From Cecembia sp. (GTDB lineage Bacteria; Bacteroidota; Bacteroidia; Cytophagales; Cyclobacteriaceae): a DNA stretch of 47,810 nt. The notes under the pieces were generated by a model. It searched no databases, was not told where the DNA came from, and saw only the letters and a list, made by a program, of their open reading frames with translations. Each line of letters begins with the position of its first letter. Position 1 is the first letter of the stretch. Of this stretch, positions 35,205 to 42,065 are shown piece by piece. The position numbers and the translations under genes are program-made. Location of the stretch: the NCBI RefSeq assembly GCF_007126775.1, contig NZ_SLAP01000233.1:1-47810 (forward strand), given 5' to 3'.

Positions 35205-36539
35205 ATGAGCATTTTACCTCAATTGGCTTTTTTACTGGTTTTGGCTGTTGCAGGCTTTATCATTTTCAAAAGAGTCGGCTATGTGAGAAGAAATATCTTT
35301 TTAGGTAAAGGAGAAATCCGAAATGATCAACCTAATGAAAGATGGAAGACCATGCTTTTGGTAGCATTAGGTCAGCAAAAAATGTTTAAACGTATAGTCC
35401 CTGCATTTTTGCACCTATTGATTTATGTAGCCTTCGTCATCATCAACCTTGAAGTGCTGGAATTCATCATAGACGGAATTACCGGAAGCCACAGAATTTT
35501 CGCTCCTTTTTTAGGGACAGTATACGGCATTTCAATGAACATTTTTGAGTTCTTAGCTATTGCGGTGCTGGTTTCCTGTGTGGCTTTTCTGATCCGGAGA
35601 AATGTGATGAGAGTAGAACGTTTTACAAAGCCTGAAATGAAGGGTTGGCCTGCATTGGATGCCAACCTTATTCTTATCATCGAAATAGTTTTGATGTTTG
35701 CTATCTTGACAATGAACGCAACTGATCAAATTCTTGCATCAAGGGGAGTGGAAAAGTATGTGTTACTGGACGGACTTTTTTTTAGCAGCTTTTTACAGCC
35801 GATTTTTGTTGGTCTGGCAGATAGTAGCCTCATTTTTATAGAACGCTTTGCCTGGTGGTTTCACATTGTAGGTATATTGGCCTTTGCCATTTACGTCACC
35901 TATTCAAAGCACCTACATATCTTTTTGGCTTTCCCCAATACTTGGTATTCCAACCTGAAGCCAAAAGGAGAAATCAATAATATGCCTGAAGTGACCAATG
36001 AGGTCAATATGATGTTAGGCATAAATACGGAGAACAGTGCTGAACCCCCTGCTGAAATAGGAAGGTTCGGCGCCAAAGATATCAATGACCTCACTTGGGT
36101 CAATGTAATGAATGCGTACAGCTGTACGGAGTGTGGCCGATGCACGGCAGAGTGTCCTGCAAACCTTACAGGAAAAAAACTGTCTCCTAGAAAAATCATG
36201 ATGGATGTCAGGGATAGGGCAGAAGAAGTTGGAAAAAGCATGGATAATGGAGGTCCAGGATTGGAAGATGGAAAATCACTTCTTGGAGATTATATTACCA
36301 AAGAGGAAATCAATGCCTGCACCACCTGCAATGCCTGCGTCGAAGCCTGCCCGATAAATATCGATCCACTATCCATCATCCTCCAACTGAGGAGGTATGT
36401 GTCCATGGAAGAGTCAGGAACCCCTGCTCAATGGAACGCCATGTTCCAGAATATGGAAACTTCATTCTCTCCATGGAAATTCCCCCCGACAGACAGATTC
36501 AATTGGGCGGATCAGTTGAAAAATGAAGAAACAAAATAG
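35205..36539 (+). CDS. Membrane Fe-S electron-transfer protein (NarI-like helices plus two 4Fe-4S clusters)
   Basis: The 444-residue protein combines an N-terminal membrane part (about six helices within 1-230, resembling the NarI/HdrE cytochrome b fold with His residues in helices such as FLHLLIY and WWFHIVG) with a cytoplasmic ferredoxin domain. That domain carries CTECGRCTAECP and CTTCNACVEACP, each ligating one [4Fe-4S] cluster. The next gene encodes a CCG-domain protein. Together they equal the fused EtfD (ETF:menaquinone oxidoreductase, as in mycobacterial Rv0338c) or HdrDE. A role passing electrons from a soluble donor such as ETF to menaquinone is inferred. No Etf gene is in the window. 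Confidence 0.88.
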   Translation: MSILPQLAFLLVLAVAGFIIFKRVGYVRRNIFLGKGEIRNDQPNERWKTMLLVALGQQKMFKRIVPAFLHLLIYVAFVIINLEVLEFIIDGITGSHRIFAPFLGTVYGISMNIFEFLAIAVLVSCVAFLIRRNVMRVERFTKPEMKGWPALDANLILIIEIVLMFAILTMNATDQILASRGVEKYVLLDGLFFSSFLQPIFVGLADSSLIFIERFAWWFHIVGILAFAIYVTYSKHLHIFLAFPNTWYSNLKPKGEINNMPEVTNEVNMMLGINTENSAEPPAEIGRFGAKDINDLTWVNVMNAYSCTECGRCTAECPANLTGKKLSPRKIMMDVRDRAEEVGKSMDNGGPGLEDGKSLLGDYITKEEINACTTCNACVEACPINIDPLSIILQLRRYVSMEESGTPAQWNAMFQNMETSFSPWKFPPTDRFNWADQLKNEETK

Positions 36540-36540
36540 A

Positions 36541-36627
36541 TGTGAGAGTTTAGAAGCGAGAGATTAGAAAGTTTTATCTCGCTTCACTTCTCTCGCTTCT
36601 CGTCTCTAATCTCTAAAAGTCTAAAAA
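36541..36627. repeat. GAGA/TCTC word repeat with 11-bp hairpin between the two Fe-S genes
   Basis: Built of variations of AGAAGCGAGAG and GAGATTAGA in both orientations. AGAAGCGAGAG (36552-36562) pairs perfectly with CTCTCGCTTCT (36590-36600). Starts right after the stop of the upstream gene and ends just before the next ATG. No T tract, so it is not a standard terminator. Confidence 0.65.
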
Positions 36628-37419
36628 ATGTCTAATTATAAAGTTCCAACCATGGCCGAAATGGCCTCCTCTGGCGAAAGTCCGGAAATTCTATTCTGGG
36701 TAGGTTGTGCCGGTTCCTTTGATGACAGATACAAAGCCGTGACGCAGGCATTCGTAAAAATACTAAATAAAGTCGGGGTAAGTTTTGCCGTGCTAGGTCC
36801 TGAAGAGGCCTGTACGGGTGACCCAGCCCGACGCGCAGGAAATGAATTTCTTTTCCAGATGCAAGCTGTAGCCAATATCCAGGTTATGAATGGCTATGAA
36901 GTCAAAAAAGTAGTAACCGCCTGCCCTCACTGTTTCAACACCATTAAAAATGAATACCCTGCCTTGGGCGGAAATTATGAGGTGATCCACCATTCTCAAT
37001 TTTTACAACAGCTTATCAATTCCGGCAAAATCGTGCTTCAAGGCGGTGGGGAATTCAAGGGAAAGAAAATTACCTTCCATGACTCCTGTTACCTTGGAAG
37101 AGCCAATGACGTTTATGAAGCCCCAAGAGAAGTCATCAAGGCCTTAGACGTAGAATTGGTGGAAATGAAAAGATGCCGTACCAAAGGACTATGCTGCGGT
37201 GCAGGAGGTGCGCAAATGTTCAAAGAACCGGAAAATGGTAACAAAGATATCAATATTGAGCGCACGGAAGAAGCACTTGCCACAGGAGCCAATGCCATCG
37301 CCGTGGGTTGCCCTTTCTGTCTCACCATGATGACCGATGGAGTGAAAAATAAGGAAAGGGAACAGGATGTAAAGGTTTATGATTTGGCAGAAATGATTGC
37401 CAAAGATATGGGTGTTTGA
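36628..37419 (+). CDS. CCG-domain (HdrB/HdrD-like) Fe-S protein
   Basis: Two CCG (DUF224) cysteine-rich domains in 263 residues. The first is incomplete, with WVGCAGSFDD, ACTGDPARR and ACPHCFNTIKNEYP. The second has HDSCYLGRANDVYEAPREV, RCRTKGLCCGAGGAQMF and GCPFCLTMM. Such domains bind a noncubane [4Fe-4S] cluster for thiol or quinone-linked electron transfer in heterodisulfide reductases, glycolate oxidase GlcF and EtfD. Cotranscribed with the membrane Fe-S gene in front, 88 bases away, and followed by a terminator. Confidence 0.9.
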   Translation: MSNYKVPTMAEMASSGESPEILFWVGCAGSFDDRYKAVTQAFVKILNKVGVSFAVLGPEEACTGDPARRAGNEFLFQMQAVANIQVMNGYEVKKVVTACPHCFNTIKNEYPALGGNYEVIHHSQFLQQLINSGKIVLQGGGEFKGKKITFHDSCYLGRANDVYEAPREVIKALDVELVEMKRCRTKGLCCGAGGAQMFKEPENGNKDINIERTEEALATGANAIAVGCPFCLTMMTDGVKNKEREQDVKVYDLAEMIAKDMGV

Positions 37420-37423
37420 TAGC

Positions 37424-37453
37424 AAAAGCCTCAACATTGATTTGGGGCTTTTT
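37424..37453 (+). terminator. Terminator after the CCG-domain gene
   Basis: AAAAGCCTC pairs with GGGGCTTTT (one G-T pair) around an 11-base loop, followed by TTTTAA. Starts 5 bases after the stop codon. Confidence 0.82.
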
Positions 37454-37517
37454 TAATTCCCACAAAATAAGACTTATCCGTTTTAAAGAGACAACCAACC
37501 CTAAGCTTTATAGCTGC

Positions 37518-37982
37518 TCAGTTCCTAATTCCCTCTGCAAAAAAGTTTTTTACCCAAAAGGTCCTGGATATAGGGTTCAGGTTGTCAAGTATATCATAAA
37601 TATTTTTTGGAAAAAAAGGCGAAATGCTGACTTTGTAATTGCCTTTTCTATCTTTTTTAATTTCTAAATCAAATTTATGAAGTTTTTGCAAAAGCTCTTT
37701 TGGGAAAAATACCTGTTTGGTAACTGCTGAAGCCGGTTTTTCCTTGAAACCAAATCGTTTCCGAGAAGCAGTATAAGTCAAGTGACAACAGCTCTCCTGA
37801 AAATTTTTTTCAAATATCATAAGCTTGGATTGCTGAAGAAATCGGGGGTTAAACATGTGTTGTAAAACCAGATTCTCCTTTTGAATCTCAAAAGTCACCT
37901 CCTCATGCTTGTAGCAATCCAACTTTAGGTTATTCTTGATAACCAGAAATTTCCACAGGTTATTGATCCTTTGCAGATCCAT
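37518..37982 (-). CDS. Uncharacterised cytoplasmic protein
   Basis: Not recognised. 154 residues, basic, with no signal peptide or membrane segment. Two cysteines lie together in ESCCHLTYTASRKRFGF, and the C-terminal part has FFPKELLQKLHKFDLEIKKDRKGNYKVSISPFFP. The ATG at 37982 is 5 bases past the stop of the upstream gene (37988-38572), so the two are one transcript. It faces the Fe-S operon across a 98-base gap with that operon's terminator. Codon use looks like its neighbours. Confidence 0.72.
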   Translation of the reverse strand: MDLQRINNLWKFLVIKNNLKLDCYKHEEVTFEIQKENLVLQHMFNPRFLQQSKLMIFEKNFQESCCHLTYTASRKRFGFKEKPASAVTKQVFFPKELLQKLHKFDLEIKKDRKGNYKVSISPFFPKNIYDILDNLNPISRTFWVKNFFAEGIRN

Positions 37983-37987
37983 ATATG

Positions 37988-38572
37988 CTATTTTGGGTTA
38001 TTGGTCAGTCTATAGTAGTCCTTGATGGTGGTTTTTAAAACATCCGCATCTTCAAGGACCGCTTGCCAAGAATCATTTACGGCCATTTCAACTTTAATGT
38101 TCTCTTCAAGCAGTGGTATCAAGTTACTGACAAATTCATAATGCGCAAAAGTGTCCCCTCCATAAAACACCAACTCTCCCTCTTCCCCACTCAATTTATT
38201 TTCCCATTGAAGCCGAAGCGGCAACTCATCAGGTTGTGGTTCTACAAAAATATAGGCTTCATCCTTTATCCGATTGATGAGAATAGAAAGATTCAGATGA
38301 GGAGTGGATTGGTCCTTGAGCCGTTTCCCATGTCGGTAAATATTGATCTTGGCATCATCTCTTCCTTCCACGTCATAATGAATGGCACGCAGGTTTTTAA
38401 AAAATAAGCGATCTGCATCCGTTATGCGCATCATAGGCTTTTCATCTCCTGAATTATTGGCCCTTCTCTCATTGAAGAATGAAAGCAACAAAACAAATAA
38501 CAAAGATCCCAGTCCAAAGATTTTAAAGATCTTGATCATTTCGGGGGAGAAACTGTCTTTGGAAGATGACAT
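37988..38572 (-). CDS. Uncharacterised single-pass membrane protein
   Basis: Not recognised. From the ATG at 38572 (MSSSKDSFSPEM) the protein has 194 residues. A membrane helix lies at about 13-30 (IFKIFGLGSLLFVLLLSFF) and a polar domain of about 155 residues follows, probably periplasmic. It includes DADRLFFKNLRAIHYDVEGRDDAKINIYRHGKR and FVEPQPDELPLRLQWEN. The frame is open to a TTG at 38623. Located 5 bases before the gene at 37518-37982. The regular strand pattern suggests a beta-rich fold. Confidence 0.75.
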   Translation of the reverse strand: MSSSKDSFSPEMIKIFKIFGLGSLLFVLLLSFFNERRANNSGDEKPMMRITDADRLFFKNLRAIHYDVEGRDDAKINIYRHGKRLKDQSTPHLNLSILINRIKDEAYIFVEPQPDELPLRLQWENKLSGEEGELVFYGGDTFAHYEFVSNLIPLLEENIKVEMAVNDSWQAVLEDADVLKTTIKDYYRLTNNPK

Positions 38573-38677
38573 GGAAGACTTTTTTTGAATAACAGCTTTC
38601 CTGTAAAATTGGTTTAGGAACAAAAAGTGAGCCTTTCAGAATTCTCATTCCACCATTAAAGGAGTTAAGGTAATTAA

Positions 38678-38705
38678 GGATTTCATTAAAATCTTAATGA
38701 AATCC
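38678..38705. promoter_or_regulatory. Perfect 12-bp inverted repeat
   Basis: GGATTTCATTAA and TTAATGAAATCC around the loop AATC. No T tract follows on either side. It lies about 105 bases upstream of the start at 38572, so an operator for the membrane-protein pair is one possibility. Confidence 0.5.
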
Positions 38706-38769
38706 CGGAATAGTTCATTAAACTGTGTCTAAGGTTAAATCTTTTTTTCAGCCTTATTTTTTATTTGAC

Positions 38770-38945
38770 TTAAGCGAAATTTTCAGATTTCTCCATTCTT
38801 CATTCCTAACTCTCCATCCTAAATTACCCCCCCTCTTGGTTCTTGTTTCTTGTGTCTAGCTTTTCGTCTATCACTTATCATTCCGACATCCACCCTACAC
38901 CCCCCATTTTTTCCCTTTCTCCTTTCTCCTCTTACCATTTCCCTA
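38770..38945. repeat. Purine/pyrimidine-skewed word repeat after the SDR gene
   Basis: The spacer 38624-38945 contains no gene. Its second half is almost G-free on the plus strand and made of words such as ttcttgtttcttgtgtct, ctccattcttcattc and tttctcctttctcctctt. On the SDR sense strand these read aagaaacaagaa and gagaaagg. It begins directly at the SDR stop codon. Confidence 0.6.
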
Positions 38946-39704
38946 TCAATGCACATATGACCCCGCATTGATATCAATTGTACATCCTGTGGCATGGTCT
39001 GCCAGACCGGAACAAAGCATAGTTACCATAGGAGCGATATCCTTTGGTTCAGTCAGTTCATTCAAAGCAATATCATTCAGCGCATAAGCTTCCCCGTACT
39101 GATCCATAAAGTCCTGCGCCATGTCTGTCCGTGTAAAACCTGGGGCAATGATAAAAGCCTTTATTCCCTCCTTGCCATAATACCGGGCTATCGAACGGGT
39201 ATAACTTACAATAGCCGCCTTAGAGGCTGCATAAGCTAAATAATCCGGAGTATCTCCCCTAAAAGCAGCACGGGAAGAAATATTGACGATTCTTCCATTT
39301 TGGTTGGTTCTGGCATATTCAATAAACTCCTTACAGATAATGGCCAGGGCATTGATATTGACATCCATGGTTTTGAGCCAGGCAGCTGTCCAGTCCTCGG
39401 TACTTGCGTCATCCTGTACGGAAATAGCGATTCCCGCATTGTTGATAATGGCATCTATTTTTCCAAATTTTTTGGCCAATTCCGGAATCCAGCCTTTCAC
39501 CATTTCCAAGTTAGACAGGTCGCAAGGAGCCAAGTGCGCCGGATTGGGTAGAGATTCGGCCAATTTTTTGGCTGCCTCTAAATTACTATTAAAGTGTAAG
39601 ATAACTTCTGCTCCTGAAGCAGATAACTGCTCGGCGATGGCCTTGCCTATACCCCTTGAGGCACCTGTGACAAGAATTCTTTGGGATTGTAAGTTGATGT
39701 TCAT
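38946..39704 (-). CDS. Short-chain dehydrogenase/reductase, FabG-like
   Basis: NAD(P)-dependent oxidoreductase with a Rossmann fold, 252 residues. Cofactor motif TGASRGIG (about 13-20), NNAG (about 88-91), the active-site Ser in VNISSRAAF and YLAYAASKAA (Tyr-x3-Lys), then PGFTRTDM. The HFNSN after the second strand carries no clear phosphate-binding Arg, so NAD versus NADP preference is open. The start overlaps the stop of the RES toxin gene by 4 bases (ATGA). It is therefore translated as the third gene of the toxin-antitoxin operon. FabG-like activity is a family guess. Confidence 0.92.
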   Translation of the reverse strand: MNINLQSQRILVTGASRGIGKAIAEQLSASGAEVILHFNSNLEAAKKLAESLPNPAHLAPCDLSNLEMVKGWIPELAKKFGKIDAIINNAGIAISVQDDASTEDWTAAWLKTMDVNINALAIICKEFIEYARTNQNGRIVNISSRAAFRGDTPDYLAYAASKAAIVSYTRSIARYYGKEGIKAFIIAPGFTRTDMAQDFMDQYGEAYALNDIALNELTEPKDIAPMVTMLCSGLADHATGCTIDINAGSYVH

Positions 39705-40168
39705 AGGTTATTAATGGCAAATAAAACTTCGGTTTCTTCTATGAGTTTAACTTTTTGAGGAAACTCAGGATGAAGTGGATTGAGCAATAGGTTATGCTCT
39801 TCTGGGTAATTGATCAAAGGGATACGGCAGGAAGGAATCTTAAGGGCTAGGGTTTCTTTACTTCCCGCCCAGTAAGCTCCTATTTCCTGGGTGCTTTTTG
39901 GATGTGGGCGTTTGGACCAATCCACTGGCAAATCATCTACCGATAAATATGGAACCTCAGCCTCCAAATCAAACTGGACCAAAGACCAGTTGGCCAAGGA
40001 AACTACAGGGCCTTTGATACTGAGTAGTTCCAGAAAATTGAGGGCATTGTGGCTACAGGCATAGATTAAAGGGACTCCATAAGGATTCCACCTTCCCAAT
40101 CCGGGTCCATAGCCTAAAGGAAACCTGCCAGGCAACTTTTCTACCAATCGGAAATACCTCAAAATCAT
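39701..40168 (-). CDS. RES-domain toxin (NAD+ phosphorylase/hydrolase family)
   Basis: 155 residues, the RES domain alone. Conserved features: RYFRL near the N terminus, GLGRWNPYGVPLIYACSHNALNFLELL (the RWN-x2-G, Tyr and Glu positions of the active site), and the C-terminal region with Ser/His-rich strands LLLNPLHPEF. Characterised RES toxins (for example MbcT and the Pseudomonas Res protein) destroy NAD+. The antitoxin-like gene lies 8 bases upstream, the usual order for Xre-RES systems. The third gene of the transcript is an NAD(P)-dependent dehydrogenase. Confidence 0.9.
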   Translation of the reverse strand: MILRYFRLVEKLPGRFPLGYGPGLGRWNPYGVPLIYACSHNALNFLELLSIKGPVVSLANWSLVQFDLEAEVPYLSVDDLPVDWSKRPHPKSTQEIGAYWAGSKETLALKIPSCRIPLINYPEEHNLLLNPLHPEFPQKVKLIEETEVLFAINNL

Positions 40169-40176
40169 AGTGTTAA

Positions 40177-40650
40177 TTAGAGGAAATTACCCCAGGAAAT
40201 GGCTTCCAAAGCTGCATCTACCTGCTCCACCCCATATGGACTGCGCATCAGGTCAATAGGCTTCTTATGGCCCAAGGCTTCATTTGGGATATGCAGCCAA
40301 CCCTGAAACAATGCTTCTGTACCAAAAACCCTGACTCCTTTTGCAATGATCTTATCCATGTCTTTGATTGCTTTGGTCAATAATCGGCTCAACAACCTGT
40401 CTTCTTTTTTCCAACGGACCAAGGTACTGGGGTCCACTTCCAAGACCTCGGCTACCTCAGCTTGGCTGAATTGCAGGTAATCAAACAGCGCCTTTGTCTC
40501 TGATAAATGAAAAGGCTTCTCCAATAAACTGGACTCTTCTATTGTAGAAAAAGGAGGAACAAAGAAATACTGCTCTTCCAAACTAGGAGAAAAACCGCTT
40601 ACATCTGATGTGGAAGCATAATTCTTGGGAAGGATATATCTTTTTGCCAT
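40177..40650 (-). CDS. Xre/MbcA/ParS-type antitoxin of the RES pair
   Basis: 157 residues. The central helix-turn-helix is FDYLQFSQAEVAEVLEVDPSTLVRWKKED. The C-terminal toxin-binding domain (DUF2384, MbcA/ParS type) is ITKGVRVFGTEALFQGWLHIPNEALGHKKPIDLMRSPYGVEQVDAALEAI-like, with the typical FG...A..WL...N..LGG.KPIDLL pattern. The N-terminal 45 residues are Ser/Pro-rich and probably fold on the toxin. Expected to block the RES active site and repress the operon. The promoter with a palindrome lies directly upstream. Confidence 0.9.
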   Translation of the reverse strand: MAKRYILPKNYASTSDVSGFSPSLEEQYFFVPPFSTIEESSLLEKPFHLSETKALFDYLQFSQAEVAEVLEVDPSTLVRWKKEDRLLSRLLTKAIKDMDKIIAKGVRVFGTEALFQGWLHIPNEALGHKKPIDLMRSPYGVEQVDAALEAISWGNFL

Positions 40651-40654
40651 AAAA

Positions 40655-40684
40655 CAAAGATAATCATTAATATTGTAAATACAA
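40655..40684 (-). promoter_or_regulatory. Promoter and palindrome of the Xre-RES operon
   Basis: On the minus strand TTG (40684-40682), 19 bases, TATCTTTG (40662-40655) match the -33/-7 consensus. The palindrome TTGTAAATACAA (40673-40684) covers the -33 element, a good place for autorepression by the antitoxin. Transcription would start at or within the antitoxin ATG (40650), implying an almost leaderless mRNA. Confidence 0.55.
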
Positions 40685-40691
40685 CTTTATC

Positions 40692-41174
40692 TTATTGCAT
40701 TTGCAATATTTCTTTGATCTGATCCTGCTGCAAATTGCAGTTGATCCACTCCCCATCCAGGTCTGCCCCATATTTTTGGTAGAAATTAATGGCTGGGGTA
40801 TTCCAGTCCAAAACCTGCCAGGTCATGCCGGAGCAACCGTCCTCCAAGGTCTTGGCCAAGGTACGGTCAAAGAGCATTTTTCCAGCTCCTTTTCCCCTTT
40901 CTGACTCGGTTACGACGAGATCCTCTAAGTAGAGCCGCTTCCCTTTCCAGGTACTGTAGCGGTAATAGTAAATCGAAGTACCTACAATCTCTTCTGTCCC
41001 TGACTTGACCGCGACGAAGAAACCAAATACGGGATGGGGACCAAATCCGTCTTGTTCCATCCTCTCCACCGTATTGATGACCTCATCTGGAGCTTTTTCA
41101 TAAACCGCCAATTCCCTGACCAGCTCCAAAACTTTTGGCAGATCTTCTATCTTTCCTTTTCTTATCATATACAT
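40692..41174 (-). CDS. GNAT acetyltransferase, diamine acetyltransferase-like
   Basis: 160 residues. The acetyl-CoA-binding motif is LVVTESERGKGAGKMLFDR. The downstream MTWQVLDWNTPAINFYQKYGADLDGEW is typical of SAT1/diamine N-acetyltransferase-like GNATs. It starts MYMIRKGKIEDLPKVLELVRELAVYEKAPDEV, also characteristic of that branch. Substrate is probably a polyamine or amino acid (inference). Monocistronic; its last codons form a small hairpin TATTGC/GCAATA. Confidence 0.9.
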   Translation of the reverse strand: MYMIRKGKIEDLPKVLELVRELAVYEKAPDEVINTVERMEQDGFGPHPVFGFFVAVKSGTEEIVGTSIYYYRYSTWKGKRLYLEDLVVTESERGKGAGKMLFDRTLAKTLEDGCSGMTWQVLDWNTPAINFYQKYGADLDGEWINCNLQQDQIKEILQMQ

Positions 41175-41217
41175 GGAGGAAAGTTATCAAAAAAGACCAA
41201 AGCATAAAATCAATTTA

Positions 41218-41225
41218 TATATTTG
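41218..41225 (+). promoter_or_regulatory. Candidate -7 element of coaX
   Basis: TATATTTG matches TAnnTTTG, 43 bases before the coaX ATG. No TTTG at the expected -33 distance. Pattern evidence only. Confidence 0.4.
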
Positions 41226-41267
41226 AAGTTGATCGCATACCCAAGCGGTCTATAACCATTGATCATT

Positions 41268-42065
41268 ATGTTTTTAGCTATTGATGCCGGTAATTCCAAT
41301 ATCGTTTTTGGATTTTATGATGAAATCCAACAAAAGTGGACCCATGAATTCCGCGTCAATACGAATAGAGAACTTTCTGTGCTGAAATTGGAAAAAGAGG
41401 TGCATTTGTTCTTTTTGGAAAATGGCATCAAAAATGATCAGATCAGTCATGTGGGTATTTCCTCTGTAGTACCTGAAGTCAATGCGGCTTTACAGCAATT
41501 TTGCCATGAATATCTGGAAAAAACCTGCTACCTGATCCGGGGAGAAAGTTACCGGAGATTGAAGGTCAGTACCACCAAGCCCAATGAAATCGGGACGGAC
41601 CTAATGTGCAATGTTACTGCAGCTTTTGATAGATTTCAAACGGCTTGTATCATTGTGGATTTTGGAACAGCACTCACCTTTACTGCTGTAGCAGCCGATG
41701 GTGCCATTTTAGGTGTCAATATTGTACCCGGATTGAAGACAGCCATCAAGGCCCTTTTTTCAAATACCTCCAAATTACCTGAGGTCCCCTTGAAAATGCC
41801 CAAATCAGCCTTGGGAAAAAATACCAGGCATTCCATTCAGGCGGGTATTCTCTATGGTTATACAGGCTTGGTGAAGGGGATGATAGCCACCATAGAGAAG
41901 GAAATCGGGCATCAATGCCGGGTGATCGCTACAGGAGGCCTATCCTCCATCCTCACCACACTAAATGATTCCTTTGAGGTAGTGGACCGAAACCTTACCC
42001 TCGAAGGCATTCGCCTGATTACCTTGGCAAATAGCCCAACAATGCCTGAGGATCTGGACAAATAG
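41268..42065 (+). CDS. coaX: Type III pantothenate kinase
   Basis: Phosphorylates pantothenate, the first step of coenzyme A synthesis. ASKHA fold: phosphate-1 motif FLAIDAGNSNIVFGFYD, IGTDLMCNVTAAF, the phosphate-2 segment IIVDFGTALTFTAVAADGAILGVNIVPGLKTA, the adenosine segment VIATGGLSSIL and the terminal NLTLEGIRLI. I chose the ATG at 41268; a TTG at 41259 only adds three residues. Its last 47 bases overlap the end of the convergent M23 gene on the other strand. Confidence 0.96.
   Translation: MFLAIDAGNSNIVFGFYDEIQQKWTHEFRVNTNRELSVLKLEKEVHLFFLENGIKNDQISHVGISSVVPEVNAALQQFCHEYLEKTCYLIRGESYRRLKVSTTKPNEIGTDLMCNVTAAFDRFQTACIIVDFGTALTFTAVAADGAILGVNIVPGLKTAIKALFSNTSKLPEVPLKMPKSALGKNTRHSIQAGILYGYTGLVKGMIATIEKEIGHQCRVIATGGLSSILTTLNDSFEVVDRNLTLEGIRLITLANSPTMPEDLDK

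Noticed and set aside
40692-40707. Terminator after the GNAT gene
   Set aside because: The TATTGC/GCAATA hairpin is within the last codons and has no T tract.
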